A DNA stretch of 64,000 nt from Diphasiastrum complanatum (GCA_029204225.1 MU832171.1:19597-83596), one strand, 5' to 3'. Shown: positions 33,246-57,621, counted from the first letter of the stretch. Numbers and translations: made by a program. Notes: generated by a model not told the origin, from the letters alone.

Positions 33246-33892
33246 AATTTTTTCACAATAAATCCCCAAGAAGCATGAAAAAAGACAATTTTAAGCTCTT
33301 TTTGGGCCCTCATGAAAGGTCTACAAGGCAATTTACAATAGTATGTAATCAAATTTATGAAAAAACTTGCAAAAGTCATCAATTTTGGCAATTTTTTGGG
33401 TTTTTTTCATCTACATCAAGTCAAATTCTACCTCACACATCCACATATTGATCACATGAAACTCAAATTAATCCATAATAGACATCAATTATTCTAATTT
33501 TACTAGATCATAGCTCTTTTTATGCTTTTCTAGCCAAAATCCTACAAGACAAACAATTTTTTCACTAAGATATAGCCTAGAATTGTTTGTAAAATTCTAA
33601 CATGAAACCCTAATTGAAGGTACCTTGTTTGAAATTTAAATTTACCATAAGGTATGAGAAAATACAAGCAAAACTCTGAAAAACCGTCATAAACTGGCTA
33701 ACATAGAGAATAATCCATACAACCCTAGAGAACGTTGACAAAGATGGATCTTAGTGACATGCAAGTAAAACCACAGAGAGAACACCCACTTGGTAGCTTA
33801 TTCTCCACCATGAAGAGAAAACCGATTGATCACACCCAAAAGATCTGGTGAAAAGCCTCATAGCGCCAAGTCCTTCGATCTTTGTAAGACTT
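33246..33892 (-). other. internal remnant of minus-strand LTR element E
   Basis: Non-coding AT-rich DNA between the truncated copia A LTR and a primer-binding site. No open frame longer than 60 codons and no known motif. Confidence 0.35.
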
Positions 33893-33905
33893 GCTCTGAT
33901 GTCAT
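33893..33905 (-). other. primer-binding-site-like sequence
   Basis: On the minus strand ATGACATCAGAGC follows the LTR end CCCTTACA, a variant of the copia site TGGTATCAGAGC. Confidence 0.6.
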
Positions 33906-34491
33906 TGTAAGGGAAAGCTCCTCAAGATCCTGCTTACAAGATAAATGCAAAGGGACAACAATTGAGCAAAATGAGAAGCCACCAATCAATCTATAGTAGC
34001 ATCACCCCCGAGCCACATATAGGATGCAGGTGTAGAGAGAGGAAATAGTAATGAAAACCACAGTTCCTACCTAGATATGTAGCCTCAGCCTCTCTTGTGC
34101 TTGTGCCCATGTAAGCCATGAATGTTTTCAAAAGTGCGTATCATTAGTATTGATATTCTTACACATGCCTATAGTTGTCCTAACCCATGCACTAGCTCCA
34201 CTTAAGTAACTAGGCCCTCACAAGGTTATTAATTACATTTCTGGTCTAGTTTAGAATGATGAGGCATAGCCAATAATCTCGTGTACTGGAGTACCACGTC
34301 GAGGATAATGCCAAATCCTATATACAGGATGTAACACACTGTGTTATGCAATCTAGTCAGGACTCACAATAATTCACCAAATCTAATGTCGTTTAAAAAA
34401 AAAATTTCAAAACAATAATGGTTTAAAAGAGATACCTAGCCTAGAAAAATAGCAAGAGCCTCTACCAAGCTTATTTTTTGCATTTTTCACA
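33906..34491 (-). repeat. LTR with a purine tract on one side and a primer site on the other
   Basis: On the minus strand it starts TGTGAAAAATGC and ends CCCTTACA, about 586 bases, with a TGTATATAGG box near 34320. On its right is a polypurine tract (GATTTTTGAGGAG), as for a 3' LTR; on its left a primer-binding site, as for a 5' LTR. Its first ~35 bases match the start of the 37978-38810 LTR and then diverge. Confidence 0.6.
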
Positions 34492-34628
34492 CTCCTCAAA
34501 AATCTAGCTTGGTAAATCTAGATTGATGGAAAACATGATGATCTTGAACTTGACTCCATGGGTTGAATTGGTCTTTGCTGGTTCAAAAGGTGTGAAGATC
34601 AGCCAATGAGCTTGATGTTGATCTGAAA

Positions 34629-35432
34629 TCACCATATCCATGATAGTGCTTCTTTGATGTTGACATCTTTGATGAACTTGAGAGCTTTGCACCATCCTAG
34701 CACCTCCAAAATTGATTCCTTCCAGATTTCATGTAGATGCTTGACCTTGAGGCTTGCTCCTTCTTCATGTGCATGCTCCTCCATTAGAAAATAAAGATTT
34801 CTTCTTGACTTATTAGGATCACAAAGATATAACATGATGTTACCATGATCTAGAGAATTAGACTCATCCAAATTGGCAAGACACGACTCAAGAGCATACA
34901 TTTGATGAAATAACCATTTGCTTTCTAATTGATTTAAAATAAATATCAACCTTTTAAGAACATCATCTATGTTCTCAAGAGAGACTTCATACTCAACTAG
35001 TATGGCTTTACTCCAATTTTGAGATGCAATGATCTCACTAAAGCAAATTGATTTATCAAATGACATAAGAGAAGTAAGTATGTGATGTATACCACATGAG
35101 ATATGCTCCTCTTTCCCTTGAAATGTGAGCCACATGGACTCAACCATATCTCTTGAGTTTCTTTTTGGAATCACAATTTGAGAAGGTCTCTCCTCCTCAA
35201 TCCTTGGCACACTTGAATCTTGAGAAGGATTCTCCTCCTCAATCCTTGGCACATTTGAACCTTGAGATGACTCCTTAAGATCCTCTTCATGGTGCTCCTT
35301 TTTTATGGAAATCCGAGACCTCCATGTCTCATAATGATCACAACAAGTATGACCATTCAATATGCACTTCTTATGATTATCAAGATTACTTATGCTAGAA
35401 ACATAAGTCCAAAAATCACCACAATTTGGCAT
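34629..35432 (-). pseudogene. element D2 downstream ORF, unknown, with RT-start-like word
   Basis: A 267-codon open frame. It has a duplicated acidic linker (VPRIEEENPSQDSS, then VPRIEEERPSQ), then ICFSEIIASQNWSKAILVEY, which resembles the copia RT start (E-P..F.EA...-W..AM..E), then helical sequence with LYLCDPNKSRRNLYFLMEE. Nothing after that resembles a polymerase. A similar word occurs in the upstream ORF of the same element, so the two may be duplicates of one ancestral segment. Function unknown. Confidence 0.45.
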
Positions 35433-36375
35433 GATTTTTCCAATATTAAATCAAAAGGTATTTCCATCTCAATAAGGCTAACTACTTGCTTATGGATATA
35501 AGTGTCCACTTTGGATGCTTCACTTATTCTCATAAGAAGTTTACAACTTGCCTTCAAGATTGAAAACTTACAATTTTCATCTTTATGAATGAACACATCA
35601 TTCATGATCTTATTGAAACCAAAAGATCCTACATTATGAAGATATTTCCATTTCCTTGACTTCATAACTAATGTAAGCTTACAAGGAAAACATATTTTGC
35701 TATCTTTTAAGGCATCACACTCAACTAGTATTGCCTTAATCCACCTTTGAGATACAAAAATCTCTTCAAAGCAAAATGGTTCTTCATAAGTTGACATGAG
35801 AGCATAAATGAAACTATTTTCATTTTGTGATTGCTCCTTATTCTTGATTGATTTCTCTTGGATAATAACAATAAGTTTGAACTTGTCCAAAGTTCCAAGC
35901 AAAATACTTTCCAAGGACATAAAATAAATCCAAGTTACTTTCATGAAAGTGACATCTATCTTTGCATCTTGAACCAAACAATGCACTTCCAAATAGAAAA
36001 TTTTAAAAGATTTGACATGTGTTGTGATGGACTCTTGAAGACAAATCTTGCAAGTCCTTGTGAGACTCCAAGCCTCATTCACCTTTCCACAAAGGAAACA
36101 CCTTTCCTTGGACTTGTCCTTCTTGTATTTGCATTTTGAACTTGAAGCTCCATCCTTCACCTTGGCCCTCTTGCTTTGGTTCTCCTTGGATGGATTGGTC
36201 TTCTTTTTGTAGCATCTTGAGAAAAAATATCCCCCTTGCCACAAAGGTTGCACTCAGGATCCTTTCTTTCCTTCAATAGGATGCCACCTATTGATGCCAT
36301 GTGAATAAAAGCCTGTGATATGATTCTACAAATGTAATTCGTGACTTTCAAGAGACTAGATTTGAACATTTTCAA
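35390..36375 (-). pseudogene. element D2 gag zinc knuckle and unknown ORF
   Basis: Two overlapping frames. The first (36375-36157) ends in CNLCGKGDIFSQDATKR, a CCHC knuckle whose end is lost to a frameshift. The second (36253-35390, 287 codons) starts with the alternative reading GGYFSRCYKKK, then a Lys/Ser-rich linker with a second Cys cluster (CFLCGK, CKICLQ). It then has EPFCFEEIFVSQRWIKAIL, again like the copia RT start, and continues without RT motifs. It is open but not canonical. Confidence 0.5.
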
Positions 36376-37964
36376 TAATCTAGAATGATCTACAAAAGAT
36401 CTAGCTCACAAACCTAAGAATCAATCTTCACACTAATGACTAGTCACTTGGAGACTTTGCTTTGATCACTAAGACAAAAGCACACAATCTTTGAATCAAA
36501 TCACCAAAGAAATCAGATTCAATCTCCTATTGGACTCATCAAATACCAATGACTCTTTCTTTTGAAAGTTGAAATGGATATGAAAAAGATTTGACACCTA
36601 GATTTTCCTTTTCACTTGACTAGTTCTCTCAGCACTTGAGATTCTTGAACAAAAGACGGGTTTTGTTTCAAACACATGAATATCAAACTTAATCACTTCT
36701 TTTGGACTCACTCTTGACCCAAATAATCTCACTCTTGAGATTTAGAATGAAGTTGATTTAATTTGAAAACAAACTATACCACCAATTTTTCACATAGCTT
36801 AAAAATTTAGACAACTAGAGATTCACAAAGATCTCAACCATGCATGAATACTCAAATATGGACTCCTCCTCATTCTAGTCATCCAATGGGATCACAAATT
36901 GACCCTCACACTCTCACAAAGAAAGCTGAATAGAACTAATTTGAGTTTCATACATACTATGTCAATTTTTGCTCAACAAATTGAATTCAATCACTCCTAT
37001 TGGATTCCACCAATTACTCTACCTTTTAAGACTTGGAATGAAATTCAAAATCAAAAGTTATGATTTTTCTCACTAAGATATTGTGCTTCAAAGAGCTAAT
37101 GCCACTTAGAAAGATTTGATCACATAGGAGAAGACAAATTCTTCACCAATAACAACACATAATGAGCTTCTAGATCTTGCCCTCTCCAAAGGAAGGAACT
37201 CTTAGAACATTGGATCTCTCTCTACACATTTGTCATAGACACCTTAATGATTTTTTTAAAACCTTACAATCACTCAAACGAATTGAGTAGGGTTGAACAA
37301 TGTGACTTGGATCTCAATCTCTTTTCTAGAACTCTCAATTTAAGCCAATCTATGTCAAATTCTACAAAAGATTTGCATAGATGCTCTATATGCACTAGAA
37401 ACTCTCAAAGGTTTCACTTGGAGGACAGATCCAAGGATGTTTTCTAGCAAATTGATGCTTCTAAACTTGACCCTATCACTCTTGAACAAATCTAGAGTGA
37501 TGGTACAATGGATTTCAACCTCTCACCTTGCATATCACTCCTTAATCTATGATTTTTAGCAAAATCTCTCTCAACTTCAACATGCACTCAAAAAATCAGA
37601 GATGATCAATTAATGCACCTGATTCAAGCTTCAAATTTAATTTCTTGGTTGATCTAATCCAAAAACTAATCAAAGGATTAGATTCTCTATAGAAAATGCT
37701 TGATTTTGCACCAAAAATCACTCAAATTGGGTATGTGAGTCAATTTTTACAAATTTTTGAAATTTCTCAGTCAAAATCGGAGCTGTACGGCCTCACACTT
37801 GTGAAAAGGATTCCTACAGCCCACAACAAGATCTAGACCAGAAATTTTGAGAATAGCTATCAAATCCAACTCGCTACACAAAATTTGACTAGTTTCCAAA
37901 AAACTGCTAATTTTGGCTTTGATTTGGATTAACCATATCAATTTCAACAAAACCTCTTGTACTA
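36376..37964. other. non-coding 5' interior of element D2
   Basis: About 1.6 kb rich in CACTT/CAAAT words with no open frame of note. By position it is the leader and decayed gag region of the minus-strand element. Confidence 0.45.
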
Positions 37965-37977
37965 GGCTCTGATACCA
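37965..37977 (-). other. copia-type primer-binding site of D2
   Basis: TGGTATCAGAGCC on the minus strand, directly after the LTR end GCACA. Confidence 0.85.
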
Positions 37978-38810
37978 TGTGCAAAAAGTACAAAAAGGAC
38001 CAAGAGTGGATCCTAATCTGATCCTCAAGAGGGATTGGTTGTCAGATTACTTGATCTATCAATCTACTTGAGATTAAGATCAATCTAGATCAATTCTAGA
38101 TACAAAATCTTAACAAGAACAATCATTAATTGAAGGTAGGTGTACTTTCTGGTTTCACACGTGTGAAACACTGTCTGATTACAGACTCCAACCTGAAAAT
38201 CAAGTACACATTGATAGAACCTCAAAACAATCAAAACAAATGTATACAAATGGAGAAAATCACTCAAAATTGCTTCCAAGACCAAGATTGGTGTCTCACT
38301 ATGATTATGGCCAAATGTGGCTCTATATATACAATAAGTGGGAGATCGTGGTACTGATCATCCCTCTAACCCCACATGTGTGAAGGTGCTTTTTCATATG
38401 ATGATTCATCATGCAAAACTGACACTTGGACAAAACCTTCTATTTTGAGCACTTTTGGTCCATTTTCCTTCTATATGGAGATCTACTTGGAAATCTTCTA
38501 GAAGTCAAAATTCACCTACTTCAGCTTATTTCACACGTGTGATCTGTCCTCTACACATGGGATATGACACCTAACCAAAGGATGTGGCTCTCGCAATCAA
38601 TAGATTGATGCCATGTGTCATATGTCTAGAAAACTAGTTTTTGGCCATTTTAGCCACTAGAACTTGAATTAAATCATATGTACAACATGTATGATTATGG
38701 TACATGTGAAGTACACTATTTTCACACGTGGGAACAGGCTCCACACGTGTGTGTTTATCTATATACAAGATTTTTGGCTTCTACCAAGCTTTTTTTTTGC
38801 ATTTTTCACA
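37978..38810 (-). repeat. 5' LTR of element D2 (family D)
   Basis: 833 bases on the minus strand, TGTGAAAAAT...TTTTTGCACA. It shares with the solo LTR at 31490 the block TAGTGGCTAAAATGGCC and the following CTAGTTTTCTAG. It contains CACACGTGTG at about 38156, 38531 and 38741. Confidence 0.85.
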
Positions 38811-39763
38811 TTACATGACAATTCTTTGTTATAGTGTAACTTTGGGATGTTTGCGGTGAGTGTTTGATCTTGATGTAGTCTGCTTATAATTTTGTTTTTG
38901 TATTTTCTTACATAGTTGCATCTATGGCATATATCATACATAGATCAGAATAGTGGAATGAATATTGCAAAAAAAAAAAAAAAAGAAGGATTGGAGTTAA
39001 GCTCCGACATGATTTGTATAGTCACTTAGAAAATGAGTGGGAATAACGAGTAGGAACAAAAGAACTGTGAAGAATCCCTTTAGAACGTTCTATGGGTTTT
39101 GTCAAATGTTTCTTGAGTGCTTGTGTCTTGTTGGGAATACGTGCACGGAGTTGGGTTGTGACACGACTCCTTTGCTAAGGATATGTATCTCGTATGGAAG
39201 ACCTTGTCTAGCTTTCAATTTGAATGTTGAACGAATTGCAACTTATGTGAAGCCTTTACTGGAAACACAACCATCATGTTAGGATCGACATGGAAGAACA
39301 GAAAGAAACCTTCCATATGTTTTATTAGTAAGGCTAATTTGGTAGACAAACAGGACATGGTTTTATGTATATTGTGGCAGTTTTTGAGAGAATGTTGTAA
39401 TGTAATTCTTGAAGGCTAATTTTTTTTCCTTCTTATAATCAAATATTGCACCAGCTTGTTATTTTTCTACTTGAAAGCAACAATTTCTACAAAGAGACAT
39501 CTAATTCGTCAAACAAGACAAATTTTGATATATGTATATCTTGTTATCTTTCTACTTGAAAACAATAGTTTGTGTAAAGGGATATTTGATTTTGAAAGGG
39601 GAACACAATTTAAATATATGCATTTTGTGCTTTAACTCTCATGCAAATAACTTGCAGCCATGATTTTGCTACTAATAATTGTAGTATGTATCACCACATA
39701 TTTCCAAGTACTTTTATTCATGTGCAAGTAACTTGTGGTCATGTTTTTGCTAATGAGATTCAC
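38811..39763. other. intergenic, nothing recognised
   Basis: AT-rich, with an A16 run near 38969. No conserved frame was found. Confidence 0.35.
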
Positions 39764-40345
39764 AATGTGTTGCACAATATATTTTTAAGCTCAAAAAAAA
39801 AACCTCAAACTTTTTGCTCGGAAAGTTACCATCCCCCACTTCTACAAATAGAGCCAAACCATGCTGAAATTTCTCAATCTAAATAACATCATATGAGATA
39901 TTATAGTTGTTTAGATTGAATTGACTGCTATGTTATTCATTTATGGGTTATATTGATATTATTGTGGTTCTTGTCTATAATTACATGAGAAACACAAGAT
40001 AAGTAGCATTTAGCAAGGTGAGCACATTTGGATGGAGACCTATCACATATGCCCAATGTGTGGCACAATATATTTCTAAGCTCAAAAAAAAAACTAGAAC
40101 CTTTTGCTCAGAAAGTTACCATCCCCCACTTCTACAAATAGAGCCAAACCATGATGAAATTACTCAATTTAAATAACATCATACGAGATATTATAGTTGT
40201 TTGGATTGAATTGACTACTATGTTATTCATTTATGGGTTATATTGATATTATTGTGGTTCTTGTCCATAATTACATGAGAAACACAAGATAAGTAGCATT
40301 TAGCAAGGTGAGCACATTTGGATGGAGACCTATCACATATGCCCA
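39764..40345. repeat. 2 x 291 bp tandem duplication
   Basis: Copy 1 (39764-40054) and copy 2 (40055-40345) are nearly identical, both containing AAAGTTACCATCCCCCACTT and ending ACCTATCACATATGCCCA. The duplication is non-coding and lies downstream of the reductase gene. Confidence 0.92.
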
Positions 40346-40558
40346 TTTGACTTCTGAAATTGCTATTGTCAACAATCAATGTGTTGGGAGAATCTATTTT
40401 GCGATGACTTACTAATAAAACTAGCCAAGAGCTCTAGCATGCTATTTGTGCCAACAATTGCTACAAGCTTTGCTTGTAATACATGGACATTGAAAGCATG
40501 TAGATTGCATTCACCAACAAATTCCTCTGACTAATATCATTATGACATATGTTGCAAA

Positions 40559-40585
40559 CCTCTTTGATGATGAGCATCAAAGAGG
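40559..40585. repeat. 11-bp-arm hairpin
   Basis: CCTCTTTGATG, a 5-base loop ATGAG, then the exact complement CATCAAAGAGG. It lies about 250 bases past the stop codon of the reductase gene; a role in 3'-end formation is only a possibility. Confidence 0.75.
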
Positions 40586-40641
40586 TCAATGTCCATATCT
40601 TAAAGACATGGGAAATTATTAATATTTTTTTACTGACCTAG

Positions 40642-40647
40642 TTTATT
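40642..40647 (-). terminator. candidate poly(A) signal of the reductase gene
   Basis: AATAAA on the minus strand about 185 bases past the stop codon. Confidence 0.3.
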
Positions 40648-40830
40648 TTTGTCACGTGCAAATGTAAGTTGCTACAATAGGAGGTTACAAAAAAGTGGGC
40701 AAAAAATAGCAGTAGTGGCATGAACGCTCAAACATATGTTATTGTATTGCAATTGCGTTTCCAATTTTCCTAAGTCCTCAACAAAATCATGAATAGTATA
40801 CTATGTCTTTTGATAATTTAAATTGTGCCA

Positions 40831-53329
<12,499 letters not shown>

Positions 53330-53382
53330 GCTTCTCACTTCTTTTGCCTACCAGGATATCGTGCGCTCTTCTTTGCCTCGCG

Positions 53383-53389
53383 TTTTATA
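53383..53389 (-). promoter_or_regulatory. TATA box of the reductase gene
   Basis: GCTATAAAACG on the minus strand, its TATAAAA core 53 bases upstream of the start codon. Transcription would begin about 25-30 bases downstream, giving a short leader. Confidence 0.65.
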
Positions 53390-53705
53390 GCCTTTGGATT
53401 GTTACTTGTACCGTGCACTACGCTGGTGCTACAGTTTCCTTGTTTTACATATGCAGATACGTCACTCGATTTTGTAACTAAAATGATTTTGTCTTCTGAC
53501 AGAGACTAAAATGATTTTTGTGACATGAAGCAATTTTGTTACTAAATTGATTTTGTTGTTTCCTTAACTAATTCCACTTTTATAACATCCAACGTTCTTA
53601 CTTCCTGGATCCTTCATTCCTGGATGGATTGCAAAGCATTATTGCTTCGAAAGGAGCCAGTCTGCTGATGCATTGAATTATTACCTTACTTTCTGCCCAC
53701 GTCTC

Positions 53706-53994
53706 TGGACTCTCATAGTGATACAAATTCATTCAACTCCAGCACAACAATTTGACCTTTGTCCTAAATTAGAATTCGTCATTTGTGCTCAGATGTCATC
53801 CTCGTAATGATGCAAATTTACACGACTCTAGCACAACAGTTGACCTTCGTCCAGCTAGATCTGAATTCTGCATCTGTCCTCATATGTCATCCTCATAGTG
53901 ATGCAAGTTTACACAACTCTAACAAAAAAAATAAAGCTTCGTCCTTGATCAGAACTCTGCATTTGTCCTCTCCGACTCCTCATACATCATCATC
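53706..53994. repeat. three degenerate ~91-bp tandem repeats upstream of the reductase
   Basis: Units start near 53706, 53797 and 53888, each with CATAGTGAT/CGTAATGAT, TTTACAC-AACTC and CTTCGTCC. They lie 320-610 bases upstream of the TATA box. Confidence 0.8.
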
Positions 53995-54123
53995 TTTGGA
54001 ATTTTTTGACTCATTCATCCATTTTGTATGTACCTGGACAGACATCAACAATATTCGTGATATTGACTTGAGGGTGCATCCATGGGCCACCACATCGAAC
54101 CATAATGGAAGGTGACAAATAAC

Positions 54124-54591
54124 TAGTGTTGGGCGGGTATATGGGGTCATGGCTGGCATCAATAATGGGTATCAACATGGTATTAAAAAACCGACTCGAC
54201 TGGTATATGATTTCTAATACCAAGGTCTAGAACCGGACACCCAGTATTAACTATTTTACTATTCATATTGATACCCAGGTTGGGGAGATTTTGTGGATTT
54301 TTCTCATGGTATCAATAGTAGTACTATTTTTAGTTTTTTTTTTATATCTCAGATTTTTTATATTTTAAATTATGATATTAGACTTTAAAAAGTATATTTA
54401 TAGCAATCCGTACATGTTGATACCTAGGTTGATAACCGGCTGGTATCACCCTTGTGATACCACCCTGGTCTATACTAGTCTACAAATCCTAGACCTCCTT
54501 ATGTTGATACTATACAGGTATTACATTTTCTAAAAAACTGCAATACCCTGACCCGGCTGGTATCAAAAATTTTGATACCCGCCCAACACTG
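54124..54591. mobile_element. hAT-type MITE with 8-bp target duplication
   Basis: 468 bases bounded by AGTGTTGGGCGGGTAT and its exact complement ATACCCGCCCAACACT, with outer bases T/G, and flanked by a perfect CAAATAAC duplication (54116-54123 and 54592-54599). An 8-bp duplication and a CAGTGTTGGG-like terminus are typical of hAT elements. The interior has no transposase; it is filled with repeated GGTATCA/TGATACC words in both orientations, as expected of subterminal transposase-binding sites. Confidence 0.9.
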
Positions 54592-54599
54592 CAAATAAC

Positions 54600-55722
54600 C
54601 TTGATATGTATTATGGACGGTGCCGGGCAGAGAAAATTTTGCCCGATAAAGATTTCCAGAATTTTTAAGGATTTCTAGAATTTCTAGGTGAGCCTTGAAG
54701 TTTGAAAAGCCGAACCGGGCAGAATGTCATGTGCTCGGCACCTTCCATTGCATAATGAATACTTGTGGCTTTTTTTAACATAAACATTATGAAACTTAAT
54801 AAGCACTTGGATACCCCTGCTGACCACTCTCCACTCTCGAGACGCCACATGGTATCTCTAGTTGTTAGAGGTAGTCATGCCATAGTGCGTAGAAGGAATG
54901 AGTGACGACGTGATGGGAGGAGAGGAAAACGTGAGCCTCCACACTACACAAACAATTGATAAAAATATATGCAACATTCTACTTTTAAGTTACCCAAAAA
55001 ATGACAGTAAAAGCAACATATATCCATTACGTAGTTGATAATGGCCATGGGGAAGACCATTTGTTAATATAATGTGTAGACTTAGCCACTAGCATCGCAT
55101 AACCCGTCCCTTAACCCATTATGTCCAACCCATAGCCACTATCTCACATAATCGATTGTGAGCAGATCTTAGTCGTTCGATCTACTTTCTTGATGATGTC
55201 TACATTATTAATCATCCATCTTTCATTTCCATTGTTCATCTTTCATATTGTGCTATATTACTTGAAAAATGAAATTCTAAAATTGCATTATGTCGATTAT
55301 CTACTTTTCAATATTTCTACAAATTTGAATGGCACCAAATTGGAATTGAAATTCTCAAAATTATACTTAAGCAAATGATGAGAAATATTATAGACCTATA
55401 ATCTGCCACAAAATTTGCTATCAAAAATATCAAGTCAAAGGTGAACAGGGTTTATGAGTCCCAATTCAAAAGGAAACACTTGTGATATAATGAGGTATGG
55501 ATTTTTATTCAGTTTTCGATTACATTTATGGAGGGATGTCCAACCCATTAATAAAATGTCATCCAAACTATGACAATGTCATTTTAAAATTATAGGTTGT
55601 AATCTCCTTCTACAACTACTCATGAACTTTTCGTAAAGTCAGTTCGTAACTGTTTTTAGAGCTCTTTGATTCCAAAAACTACCATGTCAGTAAAAGAAAA
55701 TATTATTTGTTCAATAAACATT
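54600..55722. other. intergenic, nothing recognised
   Basis: No conserved frame. Short Leu/Ile-rich open frames near 55190-55378 look like AT-rich noise. Confidence 0.35.
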
Positions 55723-55822
<100 letters not shown>

Positions 55823-56099
55823 TTGAGTGGCATGTCATTGCAACCTTCAAAGGACTATATGCCGATTTATGACTTATAGACCTTGTGTACCTACTCTTGG
55901 GAGCTACTTATTTTGCCTTATATAAAAGGATGTTAAAGAGACATTTCATGGGAATATATACGATGGGGTTTGTGATGGGGCAAGGTAGAAGGAAGAACGA
56001 AAACGGAGAAGAGAGCAGGAATATTGCGGAACAGCTCTCCCGTTCTACTCGGCTGCTAGTTCCAAAAACAGTCTAATAGACAGCTTATGCTAAAGATAA

Positions 56100-56527
56100 T
56101 CACAGCTTTATGTGTTTTGATTGCCCAATAGGATCTTAAAAATTAATTCATACTCTAAAACAAGAGTACAGTCCACCGAAGAGATTAGAGATGGTTTGTG
56201 TGTGGTACTACTGAAATCAAATTCAATGTGAAGTATAGTTCTGAAACAAATGGAAGAGCAGTATAATATCGCGAGTTCCTCAGGCGTCAAAGACAGCCAT
56301 CGTCTGATCATAAAGTGCGGAGTTGTAGACGTCCGTGTTCTGATCAGAGTGAGTATACAAGCGCGATCAAACAACAATGAAAGTGCATTCAATCACAACA
56401 AGCATTCATCTACGTTGTACACAGATAAAAACGTGCTGCTGCTATATTACACTGAAGCACAATACAAATAGCAAATACAACCAAAATTGACGGCATATAT
56501 GGGAGGCTCAAATAATACGTCTCAACA
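56100..56527 (-). repeat. 3' LTR of copia F, left end unresolved
   Basis: On the minus strand a polypurine tract (AAGGGGGAC, 56528-56536) follows the pol stop codon closely, and the next bases are TGTTGAGACG, a normal LTR start. I could not find the matching end, so the left boundary is approximate. Confidence 0.5.
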
Positions 56528-56540
56528 GTCCCCCTTAAGG

Positions 56541-57621
56541 TCACGGTTGGTGTCTTGGTAACTTCGTCAGGTTCAGCATGCTGAAGGACTTCTGATGCTT
56601 GATCCTGGGAAGTGCTTTGGTGAAGATGTCTGAGACCATTTCTGTTGTGGAGCAATATTGAAGGATCACTTGCTCTGAGAAGACTTTCTCCTGAATGAAA
56701 TGATACTGGATTTCTATGTGCTTGGATTTGTCATGAAATCTGGGATTTAGTGACAGTGAAATACAGCTCATGTTGTCACACAGAATGGTGGTAGCATTAA
56801 ACTGAGTGTGACGTAAGTCGTGAAGTAACAACCTGATCCATATAGCTTCTTTTGAAGCTTGACATGCTGCGATGTACTCTACCTCTGTTGAAGAAAGCAC
56901 GACTAATTTTTGCTTCCTTGAATTCCACGAAATCGGTCCCCCTGCCAGATAGAAACAGAACTCGGAGGTAGATTTTCTAGTAGAGACTGTTCCTACCCAA
57001 TCTGAGTCGGAATAGCCTCGCAGGACAAGTGGGTCGATAGCATTTCCATCGTAACATAATATGTGATCTAAACTTCTTTGAATATATTTCATCACTCTCT
57101 TCAATGCTTTCCAATGAGAAATTCTGGGATTAGACATGAATTGACTTAACGTGCTAACAGTGTATGCTAAATCTGGTCTAGTACACAGCATTGCATACAT
57201 TAGAGATCCAATTAGTGAATGATAAGGGTACTTCACTAAGTCGAGTACTTCACTATCAGTCTCAACACAAGAAGATTTAGTCAATACTATACTTGGGTCC
57301 ATTGGAGTATCAATTGGTTTGCAATCAGACATATAAATTTTTTCTAAACTACCTTTTAGATATGTCTGCTGACTAAGATAGATCTTCTTCTAAAGTCTAT
57401 CTCTAGTAATGTGAATTCCTAGCAAAGAATGAACAACTCCTAAATTAGTCATGTCAAATTCCTTTGATAGATCACTCTTAGTGGTGCGCATAAGAGAAGT
57501 GCCATTAGACAAAATAAATGCATCATCTACGTAAAGAGCTATGTGAACTGAATTGGTGCCTATATGCTTTGAATAAACATTACAGTCAGCTGAATTGTTT
57601 GCAAATCTCAATTGAATGAGA
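56541..57621 (-). pseudogene. copia F: RT C-terminal half and RNase H
   Basis: On the minus strand from 57621: FANNSADCNVYSKH, then VHIALYVDDAFILSNGTSL (motif C, Y-V-D-D intact) and EFDMTNLGVVHSLLGIHITR. After a gap and frameshift come SDCKPIDTPMDPSI, YHSLIGSLMYAMLCTRPDLA and RNase H with YSDSDWVGTVSTRKSTSEF, VLSSTEVEYIAACQ and LCDNMSCISLS. Polymerase and RNase H catalytic residues are present. This is the direct continuation of the RT half that ends at 59935 on the plus strand. Confidence 0.88.

Larger units (their letters stand above)
34492..38810 (-). mobile_element. minus-strand LTR element (D2) with degenerate, non-canonical ORFs
   Basis: It reads from a 5' LTR (37978-38810) through a primer-binding site (37965-37977, TGGTATCAGAGCC), a long non-coding 5' part, a gag-derived zinc knuckle (near 36230-36310) and two unusual ORFs, to a polypurine tract at ~34492-34508. 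No integrase, RNase H or polymerase active site is present. It is a large non-autonomous element of the same LTR family as the solo LTR at 31490. Confidence 0.75.

Noticed and set aside
37771-38357. Short frames inside the D2 LTR as genes
   Set aside because: They lie within an LTR defined by TG...CA ends and an adjoining primer-binding site and have no motif.
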